Of a stretch of DNA of 5,816 bases, positions 5,295-5,816 are shown piece by piece; positions within the stretch are counted from its first letter, which is position 1, and every line of letters starts with the position of its first letter. The translations under genes and the position numbers were made by a program. This stretch comes from Acidobacteriota bacterium (GTDB lineage Bacteria; Acidobacteriota; Terriglobia; Acidiferrales; UBA7541): NCBI GenBank assembly GCA_003161195.1, contig PMOV01000165.1, forward strand, positions 17,150 to 22,965, written 5' to 3'. A model generated the notes under the pieces. The model worked only from the letters and a program-made list of their open reading frames with translations. It was not told the origin of the DNA and ran no database searches.

Positions 5295-5816
5295 TTACAG
5301 GATTTCCAGAATTTCTTCGTAGCGTTTAAACGGCGGTATGAGATACGCGCCGGCCATCTCCGTGCGCGCCCATGCCAGCATCTGGCGCGCTACATCAAAT
5401 CCGCGGTCGCGCGCCGCCGCTCCGGCCTTCTCCATGGATTCCAGCACCGGCTGCGGAATCATGATTCCAGGCACTTCGTTGTTCAGCCGCAGCGCCTGTT
5501 TGTAGCTGTTCAGCGGCCACACGCCAATCAAAACGGGAATCGGCGGCGGGCCGCCAAGTTTCTTCAGAAACGCATGCCAGTGCTCCGGGTCGAAGAGCGG
5601 TTGTGTCATCGCAAAGTGCGCGCCTGCTTCCACTTTGGCGTGAAAGCGTTCGATCTCGTTATCCAGATCGTCGGCCACGGGATTCAGTGCGACACCGATC
5701 GTGAAATTCGTCGCGCCGCCAAGCGTTTTTCCCGCCCAGTCCGTGCCTTGATTCAAGCGGTGCAAAATTTTCACCAAGCCTACGGAATCCACTTCATACA
5801 CGCCGCTGGTTTCCGG
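5295..5816 (-). CDS. Methylenetetrahydrofolate reductase, C-terminal part (5' end outside window)
   Basis: The last 173 residues of a MetF-type TIM-barrel flavoprotein are present; it reduces 5,10-methylene-THF to 5-methyl-THF for methionine synthesis. Seen in order, counting from the window edge, are GVYEVDSVGLVKIL (5-18), FTIGVALNP (38-46), KVEAGAHFAMTQPLFD (61-76), IPVLIGVWPL (93-102), NNEVPGIMIP (112-121) and the end motif GAYLIPPFKRYEEILEIL (156-173). The MTQP(L/V)FD segment and the C-terminal PPF-RYE ending are hallmarks. The frame is open to the window edge, and the GTG at 5801 is an internal Val codon, not a start. The DVDS-like block and the ending match the bifunctional homocysteine S-methyltransferase/MetF fusions (YitJ-like) better than E. 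coli MetF, so a fused N-terminal domain probably lies beyond the edge. It converges on the methyltransferase gene and is a separate transcription unit. It could also be a stand-alone MetF. Confidence 0.9.
   Translation of the reverse strand, partial: PETSGVYEVDSVGLVKILHRLNQGTDWAGKTLGGATNFTIGVALNPVADDLDNEIERFHAKVEAGAHFAMTQPLFDPEHWHAFLKKLGGPPPIPVLIGVWPLNSYKQALRLNNEVPGIMIPQPVLESMEKAGAAARDRGFDVARQMLAWARTEMAGAYLIPPFKRYEEILEIL

Overview
This is a GC-rich bacterial window with tightly packed genes. The gene content (a COG2907 flavoprotein with a DUF1365 partner, a Cfa-like methyltransferase with a DUF1295 partner, and a MetF of the type fused to homocysteine methyltransferase) would fit an Acidobacteriota-like or similar environmental organism. 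Nothing in the sequence proves the taxon, so treat that as a guess.

Layout: two divergent operons flank a 339-bp intergenic region (2152-2490). Leftward (minus strand) run a COG2907 FAD-dependent amine-oxidase-like protein (889-2151, TTG start), a DUF1365/COG3496 protein (17-886), and the first codons of a third gene (1-20) whose ATG overlaps the DUF1365 stop in an ATGA. Rightward (plus strand) run a small DUF1475-like membrane protein (2491-2826), a DUF2062 membrane protein (2823-3335), a DUF1295 steroid-5-alpha-reductase-like membrane protein (3323-4138) and a Cfa-family SAM-dependent methyltransferase (4135-5247). All four overlap (ATGA, 13 bp, ATGA), so they are almost certainly co-transcribed and translationally coupled. 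At the right edge, converging on the methyltransferase after a 47-bp gap, is the 3' part of a methylenetetrahydrofolate reductase (5295-5816, minus), probably the C-terminal half of a bifunctional homocysteine methyltransferase/MetF protein.

Working model (inference): the two divergent operons form a membrane-lipid modification locus. A SAM-dependent methyltransferase acts on an acyl chain or another lipid or amine. A DUF1295 protein resembles double-bond reductases, and the COG2907/DUF1365 pair supplies redox chemistry. COG2907, COG3496 and Cfa-like genes are known to co-occur in bacterial light or singlet-oxygen stress regulons, and methylated and furan fatty acids are made on phospholipid chains in some of those bacteria. 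The most notable detail is that the methyltransferase lacks the Cys that helps hold bicarbonate in classical cyclopropane synthase. Around its VEMFEHM motif and C-terminus it looks more like the plant coclaurine N-methyltransferase branch, so its product may not be a cyclopropane fatty acid.

No RNA gene, CRISPR array, insertion sequence or integration site was seen.
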